The notes under the pieces: generated by a model | Databases searched by the model: none | What the model was told of the DNA's origin: nothing | Seen by the model: the letters and a program-made list of their open reading frames with translations, nothing else | Position numbers and translations under genes: made by a program | Assembly (NCBI GenBank): GCA_040275305.1 | Contig: JBEOJY010000023.1 | Location: forward strand, 1-24,636 | DNA: 24,636 nucleotides | Direction of reading: 5' to 3' | Source of the DNA: JBEOJY01 sp040275305 | GTDB lineage: Bacteria; Pseudomonadota; Alphaproteobacteria; UBA9219 | Shown: positions 15,045 to 21,294 of the stretch, piece by piece | Layout: each line of letters opens with the position of its first letter | How positions within the stretch are numbered: the first letter of the stretch is position 1

Positions 15045-16121
15045 ATGATGAACGCAACTTCGCCGTCGCCCCGAATGCCGTCCCCGACGAGCTTCGCCTC
15101 CATAGCGGTGGTGGTGGGGCGCGATCTCGTGGGCGACGCCTTGATGAAGCTGCCTTTCCTGCGCGCTTTGCGGCATGCTTTTCCTCAGGCGCGGATTCAC
15201 TGGGTTACCAGCGAGGGGCCGACGGCTTATGCCGGGGTTTTGCGCTCGTCGACAAGCGCCTTGATCGACGCCACGCATGAATGTCCCAACTGGATTTCGC
15301 GTTCAGGGCGCGGCGTAACAGCAGCCAAGCCCACTGAGCAGGCTCCTCATTTCGACTTGCTGATCGACACGCGCAACCGCTGGCGGCTTGCCTTGCAAGC
15401 GCGGCGCGAGATTCCTCATCGCGTCTTTCTGGCGATGGCTTTGCGCGGATGGCTTTCGGACAGGTTGCCTTTTCCGCGATTTATCTTTCGCAAAAAGCCC
15501 GCGCATCTGGTGGACAAGCTTTTGCGGCTGGTCGAGCTTGCGGCGCAAGGGCCGGTCGATTCCGGCGGCGCGTTGCCAACGCCGGAGTCCTTTCGGACGC
15601 TTTTGAGGCAGAGGCTCATGCCAGTCGGCAAAATCTATGTCGGATTAGCGCCCGGCGCGGGCAATCCGGTCAAAATCTGGCCGCTACCGCAGATCGAGAA
15701 ACTCGCGGCGGCGCAGGTCGCGAAAGGCCGTCAGGTCGTCTTTATTCTTGGTCCGGAAGAGCTGAAAATATACGACGCTCTGGTCGCCGCGTTTCCCTCG
15801 GCCATTTTTCCCCTTCAGGATGACGGCGCTTGGGACTGCGCGAAATTGACGATAGAGCATACTTTGGCGGTCGCCAGTTTGCTTGATGTCGCGGTGGCCA
15901 ATGACAGCGGCGTCGGGCATATGATCGCCGCCGTGGATTGTCCCTTGATTAGCCTGTTCGGGCCGACCTCGCCCGAAAAACTCGCGCCGCGCGTGACGCG
16001 AAGCCGCGTTATCGCCGCGCAAAGCTACGGATCTTCGGATATGCGCGCGATTCCATGGCAGGATGTTGATCTTGCGATTGATGGTATGCTTGAAGAAATC
16101 CGGGCTTCCAAAGGGAGTTAA
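15045..16121 (+). CDS. Glycosyltransferase family 9 protein (heptosyltransferase-like)
   Basis: The protein has 358 aa from ATG 15045 (a second ATG follows at once). The frame is open from a GTG at 14988, but that extension is basic and lies in the promoter gap. The N-terminal Rossmann half starts SIAVVVGRDLVGDALMKLPFL, like the DxxGD/LxxLP opening of GT9 enzymes. The C-terminal half has GLAPGAGNPVKIWP with the conserved K-x-W-P and NDSGVGHMIAA followed by PLISLFGPTSP, the nucleotide-sugar site. GT9 members usually add heptose to the LPS core or work on related glycans, so a cytoplasmic-face LPS role is likely. The exact acceptor is unknown. It is the first gene of an operon with skp and ogt. 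Confidence 0.86.
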   Translation: MMNATSPSPRMPSPTSFASIAVVVGRDLVGDALMKLPFLRALRHAFPQARIHWVTSEGPTAYAGVLRSSTSALIDATHECPNWISRSGRGVTAAKPTEQAPHFDLLIDTRNRWRLALQARREIPHRVFLAMALRGWLSDRLPFPRFIFRKKPAHLVDKLLRLVELAAQGPVDSGGALPTPESFRTLLRQRLMPVGKIYVGLAPGAGNPVKIWPLPQIEKLAAAQVAKGRQVVFILGPEELKIYDALVAAFPSAIFPLQDDGAWDCAKLTIEHTLAVASLLDVAVANDSGVGHMIAAVDCPLISLFGPTSPEKLAPRVTRSRVIAAQSYGSSDMRAIPWQDVDLAIDGMLEEIRASKGS

Positions 16122-16123
16122 TC

Positions 16124-16792
16124 ATGTCGCCGTCTCGCTTATTTGTTTGCGCATGTCTTGCGGTTGTCGCGTTTGCCATCGTCGCGAAGGCCGGGACGGC
16201 TTGCGCCGCGCAAACTAGCGCGTCCCCAGCTTCCCCTTCCGTCAGCAGCGCGGGGACTCTCGCGCTCGTGGTCGATGTGCAGCGCGTTTTGCGCGAGTCG
16301 CTGGCCGCCAAAGACGCGCAGAAGCATTTGGATACCCAACGCGCCAAGTTTCAAGCCGAAACGGAAGGCGAAGAGAACGAGTTGCGACGCGCGGAACAAG
16401 ACCTAGCCAAGTCGCGCGATCAGCTTGACGCAAAAACATATGGGACGCGCGAAAAACAGCTGCGACAAAGATTCTTGACCGTCGAGCGACATGTCGAAGC
16501 TCGGCGCAAGGCGCTTGACGCCACCTTTACGGCGTCGATGAACTCCGTGCGCAACGCCTTGGTCGATGTGGTCGAGGATGTAGCCAAATTTCGCGGCGCG
16601 CGCGTCGTCATCGCCAAGCAACAGATTCTATGGATGGATCAAGGATTGGATGCGACAGACGAAGTGCTTGCCAAGCTTAACGCCAAGCTTGCCAGCGTCC
16701 CGATGAATCTCGACGCGCCTGCCAATGTTTTGCCCGACACGCTCCCCCTGCAGAACCGGGCCCCCCCCCCTTCCCTTCCAAAGGCGCCCTGA
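16124..16792 (+). CDS. OmpH/Skp-family periplasmic chaperone
   Basis: The 222-aa protein starts two bases after the GT9 stop, with AGGGAG upstream. A signal peptide (about 1-29, ending TACAA) is followed by a short Ser/Ala/Pro linker. The Skp-like core begins LALVVDVQRVLRESLAAKDAQ, continues through a long charged coiled coil (about 70-140) and returns with RGARVVIAKQQILWMDQGLDATDEVLAKLN, which matches the conserved end of the fold. Skp proteins carry unfolded outer-membrane proteins through the periplasm. An extra 25-residue Pro-rich tail is encoded partly by a run of ten C (16761-16770). The stop overlaps the ogt start (TGATG). Skp is usually near bamA and lpxD, so this may be a second copy. 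Confidence 0.85.
   Translation: MSPSRLFVCACLAVVAFAIVAKAGTACAAQTSASPASPSVSSAGTLALVVDVQRVLRESLAAKDAQKHLDTQRAKFQAETEGEENELRRAEQDLAKSRDQLDAKTYGTREKQLRQRFLTVERHVEARRKALDATFTASMNSVRNALVDVVEDVAKFRGARVVIAKQQILWMDQGLDATDEVLAKLNAKLASVPMNLDAPANVLPDTLPLQNRAPPPSLPKAP
16761..16770 (+). repeat. Homopolymeric C10 tract at the skp/ogt junction
   Basis: Ten consecutive C encode part of Ala-Pro-Pro-Pro near the Skp C-terminus. In the given sequence skp stops at 16790-16792. One extra C would put skp in frame with the ogt ATG at 16792. One C fewer would make skp end at TAA 16799-16801. Confidence 0.9.
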
Positions 16793-17376
16793 TGTCCAGT
16801 AACGCTTCGCCACAGATTGTTTACGACGACAGGTTGTCCGCGCCCGATTGCGTTCATCTCGCTTATGCGCGGCATCACGATATCCCTGTGATGATCGGCC
16901 TCGTCTTTGAGGATGATCTTCACGATGGAGACTTGGATCCGCTTCATGCCTCCCTTTGCATGCTTGATATCGCTTCCGGCTCCCCGGAACTGAGCGGCAT
17001 CTTGTCCAGATGGGGCGAAGAATGGCCTGCTACGCGGTTTGTTTCGGATCGCATGCTTGACTTTTCCGCCATCAACCTTGCCGAGATTCCCTTGCGCCTG
17101 TGGATGACGGGGACGACGTTTCAGCATCAGGTGTGGCGCGTGTTGTTATTGATTCCGCGCGGAAGCACAACCTCTTACGGCGAGGTTGCGCAGCGTATCG
17201 GCAAGCCCTTAGCCTCGCGGGCGGTCGGCATGGCTTGCGGCGCGAATCCGGTGCCGCTCATCGTCCCCTGTCACCGCGTGCTCGCGGCGAACGGAGGCAT
17301 TGGCGGCTATAGCGGGAGGGGCGGCGTTGCGTTCAAGCAAGCGCTGCTGCAACGCGAGGCGGAACTGGCTGCCTGA
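16792..17376 (+). CDS. ogt: Methylated-DNA--protein-cysteine S-methyltransferase
   Basis: This suicide enzyme transfers an alkyl group from O6-alkylguanine to its own cysteine. The 194-aa protein has an N-terminal ribonuclease-H-like domain of low conservation and a C-terminal domain with TGTTFQHQVWRVLLLIPRG, TSYGEVAQRIGKP, AVGMACGANPVPLIVPCHRV (acceptor Cys160 in PCHR) and GGIGGYSGRGG. These cover the helix-turn-helix, arginine-finger-like and active-site motifs. The start overlaps the skp stop by one base, so translation is probably coupled. The gene name could equally be adaB or a generic ogt homologue; no Ada regulatory domain is present. Confidence 0.95.
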   Translation: MSSNASPQIVYDDRLSAPDCVHLAYARHHDIPVMIGLVFEDDLHDGDLDPLHASLCMLDIASGSPELSGILSRWGEEWPATRFVSDRMLDFSAINLAEIPLRLWMTGTTFQHQVWRVLLLIPRGSTTSYGEVAQRIGKPLASRAVGMACGANPVPLIVPCHRVLAANGGIGGYSGRGGVAFKQALLQREAELAA

Positions 17377-17384
17377 TATTTGCA

Positions 17385-17641
17385 TGCCTCTAACAGTTCA
17401 AGAGTTGGCAAACATTGCCGCAAGACAGGCTGGCTTCCCTCCCCCTTGCGGGGAGGGTTAGGGTGGGGGACTAGAAGGCGGCGCGCAGGGATCAAAACGG
17501 CCTTACGGCAAGGCTCCGCTTTTTGATCCCTGTATTCTGCTTTCTGAAGCCCCCCACCCTTACCCTCCCCGCAAGGGGGAGGGAATCAGGCCGTCCTCTC
17601 TGAAAAGGCCTTTCTTGTTTCCAGAACGGCTGGGAAGTTAC
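17385..17641. mobile_element. Hybrid repeat: type A left end joined to IS66-type right end
   Basis: The left end TGCCTCTAACAGTTCAAGAG (from 17385) equals the type A left end at 13001. The right end CTGGGAAGTTAC (17630-17641) and the 60 bases before it match the first tandem IS66-type copy (8380-8442). The centre is a long inverted repeat, CTCCCCCTTGCGGGGAGGGT near 17439 against ACCCTCCCCGCAAGGGGGAG near 17561. It fills the gap between the convergent ogt and mutM genes and ends two bases from the mutM stop. Recombination through shared cores is inferred. No 8-bp duplication was found. Confidence 0.55.
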
Positions 17642-17643
17642 CT

Positions 17644-18498
17644 TTACTTCTGCTTTTCCGAGCACAAGAACGTCGAGCGCCCGCCTTGGCGGATGCGTTG
17701 GATGCCACCGGTTTTGATCACTTCGCAATCGCAGTCGGGGCATGGTTCCCCGACGCGGCCATAGACAGCGAAACTATGCTGGAACCAGCCTTCGCCGCCG
17801 TCGGCGTGCCGATAATCGCGCAGGGAGGAGCCACCGGAGGCAATGGCTTCGGTTAAGACCGCGCGGACGGCCTCCACCAACTTTGCGCATTGCGCCTTCC
17901 CGCATGTTCCGGCCTTGCGCCGAGGGTCAATTCCGGCGCGATAAAGCGCTTCGCAAGCGTAGATGTTGCCGATGCCGACGACGATGCGTTGATCCATCAG
18001 CGTTTCCTTGACGCTGGCGGACTTTCCTTTCCATGCTTTGGCCAGGAAATCCGCGTTAAACGCGGCATCGAAGGGTTCGATCCCTAAATCGCGCAAGGAC
18101 TTATGCTGCGGAAGGCTTTGGTTTGCGGCCAGATCGCAGATCCCAAATCGCCGAGGATCGTGAAAGCGCAATCTCCTGTCCTTGTCACAATGCAGGACAA
18201 GGTGATCGTGGCGCGACAGGTTCTTGTCGGGGTCGCGCGGGTCGTCAGGCTCTACGATCAAGCGCCCTGACATGCCGAGATGCAGGATTATCGTGTCGTC
18301 GCCGTCCAGCGCCATCAGGATATATTTCGCGCGGCGCGAGAAGCTTTGGATGGTCCCTCCCCGCAGCCTGTCGCCCAGCCGTTCGGGAAAGGGCGACCGC
18401 AACCCCTTGCTGCGCGTCCGCGCCGACAGGATTTTCGCGCCTTTGAGCGCCGCGCTGAGGCCACGGCATACGGTTTCGACTTCGGGCAGTTCCGGCAT
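17644..18498 (-). CDS. mutM: Formamidopyrimidine-DNA glycosylase
   Basis: MutM excises oxidised purines such as 8-oxoguanine. The 284-aa protein begins MPELPEVETV, with catalytic Pro2 and Glu3, and has the conserved Lys in SRRAKYI (residue 58) and the helix-two-turn-helix segment ETLMDQRIVVGIGNIYACEALYRAGI-type region. The C-terminal zinc finger starts CPDC and ends QGGRSTFLCSEKQK. The usual ending is C-x2-C, but here the fourth Cys is replaced by Lys. Base calls over this stretch read clearly as R-S-T-F-L-C-S-E-K-Q-K-stop. Zinc binding may be weakened or completed differently. The gene diverges from ubiE with a 48-bp gap, an arrangement common in alphaproteobacteria. Confidence 0.96.
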   Translation of the reverse strand: MPELPEVETVCRGLSAALKGAKILSARTRSKGLRSPFPERLGDRLRGGTIQSFSRRAKYILMALDGDDTIILHLGMSGRLIVEPDDPRDPDKNLSRHDHLVLHCDKDRRLRFHDPRRFGICDLAANQSLPQHKSLRDLGIEPFDAAFNADFLAKAWKGKSASVKETLMDQRIVVGIGNIYACEALYRAGIDPRRKAGTCGKAQCAKLVEAVRAVLTEAIASGGSSLRDYRHADGGEGWFQHSFAVYGRVGEPCPDCDCEVIKTGGIQRIRQGGRSTFLCSEKQK

Positions 18499-18546
18499 GG
18501 TTTTTTCTGTATATCCCTGTTTTCATTGACGCGCTATGATGACAAC

Positions 18547-19350
18547 ATGATGGATGCTTCTCAACATTCGGGTGGGGAAGGCCTCAACCCGGAATCCCGA
18601 TGGTTCGGATTCCGCGAGGTCGATCCGGACGAAAAAACTTCTCTGGTCGAGGGGGTGTTTTCCTCGGTCGCCTCGCGCTATGACCTGATGAACGACCTGA
18701 TGTCGGGCGGGTTGCACAGGCTGTGGAAAGACCGTTTCGTCGCGATGATGGACCTCAGGCCGGGACAAAAGATTCTCGATGTCGCGGGTGGCACGGGCGA
18801 TATCACGCGCCGATGCTGGGACCGCGCCGGAGGGCGCGTCAATATCACCGTGTGCGATCTTTGCCCTGCGATGATGGAGCAAGGCCGCGCCAGCATGGTC
18901 GATCACGGCATCCTTGCGCCGGAGTTTGGCGACGAAGGCGCGATCCGGTGGGTGACTGGCAATGCCGAGGAACTTCCCTTCCCTAGTCGCAGCTTTGACA
19001 TATGTTGCATCGCGTTCGGCTTGCGCAACGTCACGCGCATCGACAAGGCTTTGTCCGAATTCGCGCGGGTGCTGAGGCCGGGGGGGCGTTTCTTCTGCCT
19101 CGAATTCAGTCCCGGCGTGGCGCGTTCTTTAAAGCCGATTTACGACCGTTATTGCGAGACGGTTTTGCCGTGGCTCGGCAAGCATGTCGCCGAAGACCAC
19201 GATTCCTACCAGTATCTGGCCGAAAGCATCCGCCAATTCCCGCCGCAAGAAGAATTGGCGCAGCGCATGGAACAGGCAGGATTTTCGCGCGCCAAGTGGC
19301 TCAATATGACGGGCGGCATCGCCGTCGCCCATTCGGGGTGGAGGTTGTAG
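18547..19350 (+). CDS. ubiE: Demethylmenaquinone/ubiquinone C-methyltransferase
   Basis: UbiE is a cytoplasmic SAM-dependent enzyme that methylates the quinone ring during ubiquinone (and menaquinone) synthesis. The 267-aa model starts at ATG 18547, next to a second ATG; a longer frame back to 18280 overlaps mutM and is unlikely. Motifs are GVFSSVASRYDLMNDLMSGG, the SAM loop ILDVAGGTGDITRR, GNAEELPFPSRSFD, FGLRNVTRIDKALSEFARVLRPGG and the C-terminal YQYLAESIRQFPPQEELA and GGIAVAHSGWRL. All are characteristic of the family. In many relatives ubiB follows; here an IS66-type miniature element and cobS follow instead. Confidence 0.96.
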   Translation: MMDASQHSGGEGLNPESRWFGFREVDPDEKTSLVEGVFSSVASRYDLMNDLMSGGLHRLWKDRFVAMMDLRPGQKILDVAGGTGDITRRCWDRAGGRVNITVCDLCPAMMEQGRASMVDHGILAPEFGDEGAIRWVTGNAEELPFPSRSFDICCIAFGLRNVTRIDKALSEFARVLRPGGRFFCLEFSPGVARSLKPIYDRYCETVLPWLGKHVAEDHDSYQYLAESIRQFPPQEELAQRMEQAGFSRAKWLNMTGGIAVAHSGWRL

Positions 19351-19393
19351 CGGGTTTTTCGTTATGTTTTTTTGCTGATTCTCTAGATTAATG

Positions 19394-19634
19394 GTAACTC
19401 CCAAGCAGGGCATTAATGGACGAGAGGCAAGGCTTATAGGAAGGACCGTCATCGCGAGCCCCTCTTGGGGCGACCTGTCCGCCATAGTTGCGTAGCAACG
19501 ACGGCGGAAGCGATCCAGAGCAGTGAGGGCGCAGCGCTTGAAGGCTCTGGATTGCCACGTCGCTTCGCTCCTCGCAATGACGGCCCTTTCTTCGACGTTT
19601 CGCTTCGTTTTTCCCAAGTCGAGCTGGGAGTTAC
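19394..19634. mobile_element. IS66-type miniature element (241 bp) with perfect 8-bp target duplication
   Basis: The ends are GTAACTCCCAAG (19394-19405) and CTGGGAGTTAC (19624-19634). The direct repeat GATTAATG lies immediately outside both ends (19386-19393 and 19635-19642) and is perfect. The core carries CCGTCATCGCGAG through CTCGCAATGACGG, with inner arms GATCCAGAG and CTCTGGAT that would fold into a large hairpin. There is no credible coding capacity, though a spurious upstream extension of the cobS frame runs through it. It ends 22 bases before the cobS start, so it forms part of the cobS 5' region. Confidence 0.85.
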
Positions 19635-19656
19635 GATTAATGCAGGATTTTTTACG

Positions 19657-20634
19657 ATGCCGTCAAAAATTTCTTCTGATCTTCAGCGCGAAGCCGGGAT
19701 TCCGGATTGCGCATATTCCGTCCGCGAGTTGTTCGGAATCGACAGCGATTTACGCGCGCCGGGGTTCAGCGCGCGCGAAGAGCATGTGCCGGAGATAGAT
19801 CCGGCTTACCGTTTTGACCATGACACGACGTTGGCAATCCTCGCGGGGTTCGCGCATAACCGCCGGGTGCTGATTCAGGGGTGGCATGGGACTGGCAAGT
19901 CCACGCATATCGAGCAAGTCGCGGCGCGGCTGAACTGGCCGTGCATTCGCATCAACCTTGACAGCCATATCAGCCGCATCGACCTGATCGGCAAGGACGC
20001 GATCGTCCTCAAAGACGGCAAGCAGGTGACGGAATACCGCGAAGGCTTGCTGCCGTGGGCGTTACAGCATGCTTGCGCGTTGGTGTTCGACGAATACGAT
20101 GCGGGTCGGCCCGATGTTATGTTCGTGATCCAGCGCGTTTTGGAGGTTGAAGGCAAACTTACTCTGCTTGACCAGAATCGCGTGATCCATCCGCACCCGG
20201 CTTTTCGGCTGTTCGCAACGTCCAACACCATCGGGCTGGGCGATACGTCGGGGCTTTATCACGGCACGCAACAGATCAATCAGGGGCAGATGGATCGTTG
20301 GAACATCGTCGCGACTTTGAACTACCTTCCAGAAGATCAGGAAATCGCGATCGCGCAGGCGAAGGTTCCGGCTTTTGCAGGACAGGCGGGACGCGAGAAA
20401 GTCCGCGCGATGGTGGCGCTGGCGAACCTCACGCGGCAAAGCTTTATGCAGGGCGATCTTTCCACCGTTATGTCGCCGCGCACCGTGATTTCATGGGCCG
20501 AGAATATCGGCATTTTCGGCGACGCGGCGACGGCTTTCCGCCTTAGCTTCCTTAACAAATGCGACGAGGCCGAGCGTTCGACGCTGGCAGAATTTTATCA
20601 AAGGTGCATGGGGGAAGAACTTAACAAAATTTGA
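19657..20634 (+). CDS. cobS: CobS, AAA+ ATPase subunit of aerobic cobaltochelatase
   Basis: CobS and CobT form the ATP-driven chaperone ring that works with CobN to insert cobalt into hydrogenobyrinate diamide. From ATG 19657 the protein has 325 aa, close to the family norm. AGGA lies about ten bases upstream. Walker A is GWHGTGKST (75-83), Walker B ALVFDEYDAG (141-150), and sensor-type residues follow in FRLFATSNTIGLGDTSGLYHGT and QINQGQMDRWNIVATLNYL. The frame continues upstream to 19465 through the miniature element, but that part is repeat-derived. cobN is not in the window, so function in cobalamin synthesis is inferred from family only. Confidence 0.94.
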   Translation: MPSKISSDLQREAGIPDCAYSVRELFGIDSDLRAPGFSAREEHVPEIDPAYRFDHDTTLAILAGFAHNRRVLIQGWHGTGKSTHIEQVAARLNWPCIRINLDSHISRIDLIGKDAIVLKDGKQVTEYREGLLPWALQHACALVFDEYDAGRPDVMFVIQRVLEVEGKLTLLDQNRVIHPHPAFRLFATSNTIGLGDTSGLYHGTQQINQGQMDRWNIVATLNYLPEDQEIAIAQAKVPAFAGQAGREKVRAMVALANLTRQSFMQGDLSTVMSPRTVISWAENIGIFGDAATAFRLSFLNKCDEAERSTLAEFYQRCMGEELNKI

Positions 20635-20683
20635 TAGGCGGTGGCCGCTTGAAAACTTTTTTGGAAAAATCCCCATTTTTCTC

Positions 20684-20712
20684 TTGACGGGATATATCCC
20701 GTTCGGTAGATT
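20684..20712 (+). promoter_or_regulatory. Consensus-like sigma-70 promoter downstream of cobS
   Basis: TTGACG (20684-20689), exactly 17 bases, then TAGATT (20707-20712). The -35 differs from TTGACA at one position and the -10 from TATAAT at two. Transcription would begin near 20718-20720. It is the best promoter match I noticed in the window and could drive the structured leader, the HD-domain gene and cobT. Confidence 0.65.
20687..20702. promoter_or_regulatory. Perfect 16-bp palindrome overlapping the promoter: putative operator
   Basis: ACGGGATATATCCCGT is an exact palindrome overlapping the end of the -35 element and most of the spacer. A dimeric repressor bound here would block RNA polymerase. 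The cognate regulator is not recognised and no second copy was noticed in the window. Confidence 0.55.
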
Positions 20713-20718
20713 GGTCCC

Positions 20719-20890
20719 ACTTCTCGGTGGAACGGGGAGCGTGAAAGAGGAGGAAGGTCCCGTGGTCCGCGCGGTAAGCGGGAGAAAAACCGGAAACCTC
20801 ATTCACAGTCGGCGCTTCTCGCGCCATCGGACATAGGGTCCGGTAGCGTGCAGAGGGAGAGGCCTCTCCCCCCTTATAGGGGACAAGATT
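20719..20890 (+). ncRNA. Candidate structured leader RNA or small RNA between cobS and the HD gene
   Basis: The region downstream of the promoter has a dense series of possible hairpins: CCAC/GTGG at 20717-20730; GTGAA and GAGG (20741-20750) with CCTC and TTCAC (20797-20806), enclosing TCCCG/CGGGA; GGCGC/GCGCC at 20811-20825; CGGAC/GTCCG at 20828-20842; GGGAGA/TCTCCC at 20855-20870; and CCCC/GGGG at 20870-20882. No T-rich terminator follows, so it may be a leader rather than a free RNA. It does not match SRP RNA, RNase P RNA, tmRNA or the cobalamin riboswitch core as I know them. Confidence 0.4.
20762..20836 (+). CDS. Possible 24-aa leader peptide
   Basis: GTG at 20762 follows AGGAGG (20748-20753) with eight bases between, an ideal spacing. 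The peptide is basic (MVRAVSGRKTGNL then IHSRRFSRHRT) and stops at TAG 20834-20836. It lies inside the structured leader, where translation would open the 20741-20806 helix. No similarity to known leader peptides is recognised, and a frame this short may be chance. Confidence 0.25.
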   Translation: MVRAVSGRKTGNLIHSRRFSRHRT

Positions 20891-20933
20891 GAAGACGAGA
20901 ACACAATGAGAAGGATGAAGGCAATCGATGAAC

Positions 20934-21167
20934 GTAACTCCCAAGGAAGGGAAGGAGAATCAAGCCCAACATGATTGAAGACTAAAGCAGGAAAGCCTAG
21001 CGGCAAACGTCATCGCGAGGAGCCGCAGGCGACATGGCGATCCAGAAGACACAGAGGACAACGCTTGTGATTCTGGATCGCCACGTCGCCTGTAGAAGGC
21101 TCCTCGCGATGACGGACCTTTTTGCGACGATTTTCTTGATTGGTCAAGAGAAGCGCTTGGGGGTTAC
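20934..21167. mobile_element. IS66-type miniature element (234 bp) with near-perfect 8-bp target duplication
   Basis: GTAACTCCCAAG (20934-20945) and CTTGGGGGTTAC (21156-21167) are inverted ends. The flanks CGATGAAC (20926-20933) and CGATGAAT (21168-21175) match at seven of eight positions. The core is a strong inverted repeat of about 40-bp arms, from CGTCATCGCGAGGAGCC (21008) to GGCTCCTCGCGATGACG (ending 21114). It lies in the leader between the promoter at 20684 and the HD-domain gene, and its hairpin would form in that transcript. Confidence 0.8.
21008..21114. repeat. Palindromic core with about 40-bp arms inside the miniature element
   Basis: Left arm from CGTCATCGCGAGG to GGCGATCCAGAA (about 21008-21046), right arm TTCTGGATCGCC to CCTCGCGATGACG (21071-21114), with a few mismatches and one bulge. 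Related cores occur at 345-475, 13021-13155 and 19448-19583. Confidence 0.75.
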
Positions 21168-21294
21168 CGATGAATGGAACAAGGATTAAGACGGATAAGT
21201 AGGAAACAAGCATCAGACAGCAAGAAGCATGTTTAGCTTAGAGATTATCGCATGAAACGCGCGTTTTGTTTTCGCGGGTTTGCGCAACTTTATT

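Noticed and set aside
18280..18546. N-terminal extension of UbiE
   Set aside because: It overlaps mutM on the other strand and lacks family similarity; ATG 18547 fits the known start region.
19465..19656. N-terminal extension of CobS
   Set aside because: The extra 64 codons lie mostly within the miniature element. The ATG at 19657 gives the family length and has AGGA upstream.
20719..20935. Cobalamin riboswitch between cobS and cobT
   Set aside because: Location is tempting, but the conserved B12-box-like segments and the CCGGUG/AAUCCGG-type core were not found. The stems present do not follow the known layout.
20719..20935. SRP RNA, RNase P RNA or tmRNA
   Set aside because: The GGUCAGGUCCGGAAGGAAGCAG-like loop, the GAGGAAAGUCCGGGCU/ACAGAA elements and tmRNA tRNA-like ends are all absent.
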